From: an uncultured Methanocorpusculum sp.
Lineage (GTDB): Archaea; Halobacteriota; Methanomicrobia; Methanomicrobiales; Methanocorpusculaceae
Direction of reading: 5' to 3'
DNA: 64,000 nucleotides
Assembly (NCBI RefSeq): GCF_963667985.1
Contig: NZ_OY764081.1
Span: forward strand, 62,001-126,000
The stretch's first letter is position 1. Each line of letters starts with the position of its first letter. A model generated the notes under the pieces. That model was not told the DNA's origin. It saw only the letters and a list, made by a program, of their open reading frames with translations, and did no database searches. The position numbers and the translations under genes were made by a program. Positions 63,974 to 64,000 of the stretch are shown here, in pieces.

Positions 63974-64000
63974 ACTCAATAGGATTTACGACATGGACTG
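63967..64000 (+). CDS. Start of a gene, possibly a DNA methyltransferase (cut by window edge)
   Basis: An ATG at 63967 opens a frame reading MTELNRIYDMD to the window edge, overlapping the FKBP stop. The NRIYDMD start is reminiscent of adenine/cytosine-N4 DNA methyltransferases (which often begin N-K-I-Y-N-M-D-C). Only eleven residues are visible, so this is a guess. Confidence 0.3.

Overview
The window reads as a chromosomal segment from a methanogenic archaeon of the order Methanomicrobiales, most like Methanocorpusculum; this is a judgement from gene content and cannot be confirmed without a search. Archaeal hallmarks include archaeosine synthesis (tgtA, arcS), pantoate kinase with phosphopantothenate synthetase, a UbiA-type archaeal lipid prenyltransferase, the phosphomevalonate dehydratase swivel subunit, a GHMP protein resembling the methanopterin-pathway beta-RFAP synthase, LonB, Nob1, NMD3, Pth2, TruD, Trm1, a thermosome subunit, and tRNA genes without encoded CCA.

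Layout. 1-3.7 kb: uvrB (cut by the window edge), a DUF4013 membrane protein and a YhaM-like OB/HD nuclease. 4.1-6.1 kb: a pilin-like protein and an ATPase/DUF4143 protein. 6.3-15.8 kb: a ten-gene minus-strand run, with overlapping or closely spaced genes, reading DUF424, nmd3, a Taw2/Trm5-like gene, coaBC, pantoate kinase, phosphopantothenate synthetase, an RFC small-subunit paralogue, a DJ-1/PfpI gene, a TPR-wHTH protein and a DUF2791 (BrxD-like) ATPase. It joins CoA synthesis, tRNA/ribosome work and an unexplained ATPase pair. 15.8-19.3 kb: accessory DNA with a GNAT gene and a frameshifted DUF4062 gene enclosed by long composite inverted repeats. 19.3-23.5 kb: fthC, arcS, tgtA and an AMMECR1 gene as one operon. 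23.5-28.8 kb: accessory, AT-rich and decayed (PfpI, a small hypothetical, a split 2-hydroxyacid dehydrogenase, a gene desert with microsatellites, a broken Cap15-like gene). 28.9-38 kb: pth2-truD, radical SAM, phosphomevalonate dehydratase swivel subunit, a GxxExxY nuclease cassette between inverted repeats, fdhD, an iron-sulfur flavoprotein, lipid prenyltransferase, tRNA-Arg and trm1. 38-45 kb: pyrBI, three related secreted proteins, a beta-RFAP-synthase-like gene and a XerA-like recombinase whose start codon lies inside a near-perfect palindrome. 45-64 kb: glmM, THEP1, a broken surface protein, two KaiC-like genes (one with an in-frame UGA), pmbA/tldD, lonB, prs-nob1, an MBL hydrolase, a GfcR-like regulator, thermosome, tRNA-Ser, an FKBP isomerase and the first codons of a possible DNA methyltransferase.

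The most striking unexplained structure is a family of modular intergenic hairpins (TCGCAA, variable paired stem, TTGCTC, then a GCTAAG-like linker and a second hairpin) at six or more loci. Inner stem bases differ between copies but remain paired. These modules, with longer repeats, bracket accessory genes and form nested inverted repeats around the DUF4062 cassette. A second repeat family brackets the GxxExxY gene. Several accessory or surface genes are interrupted by small lesions in homopolymers or a tandem 5-mer, or by single stop codons, while the core genes are intact. This may be contingency switching, decay or sequencing error; the sequence alone cannot decide.
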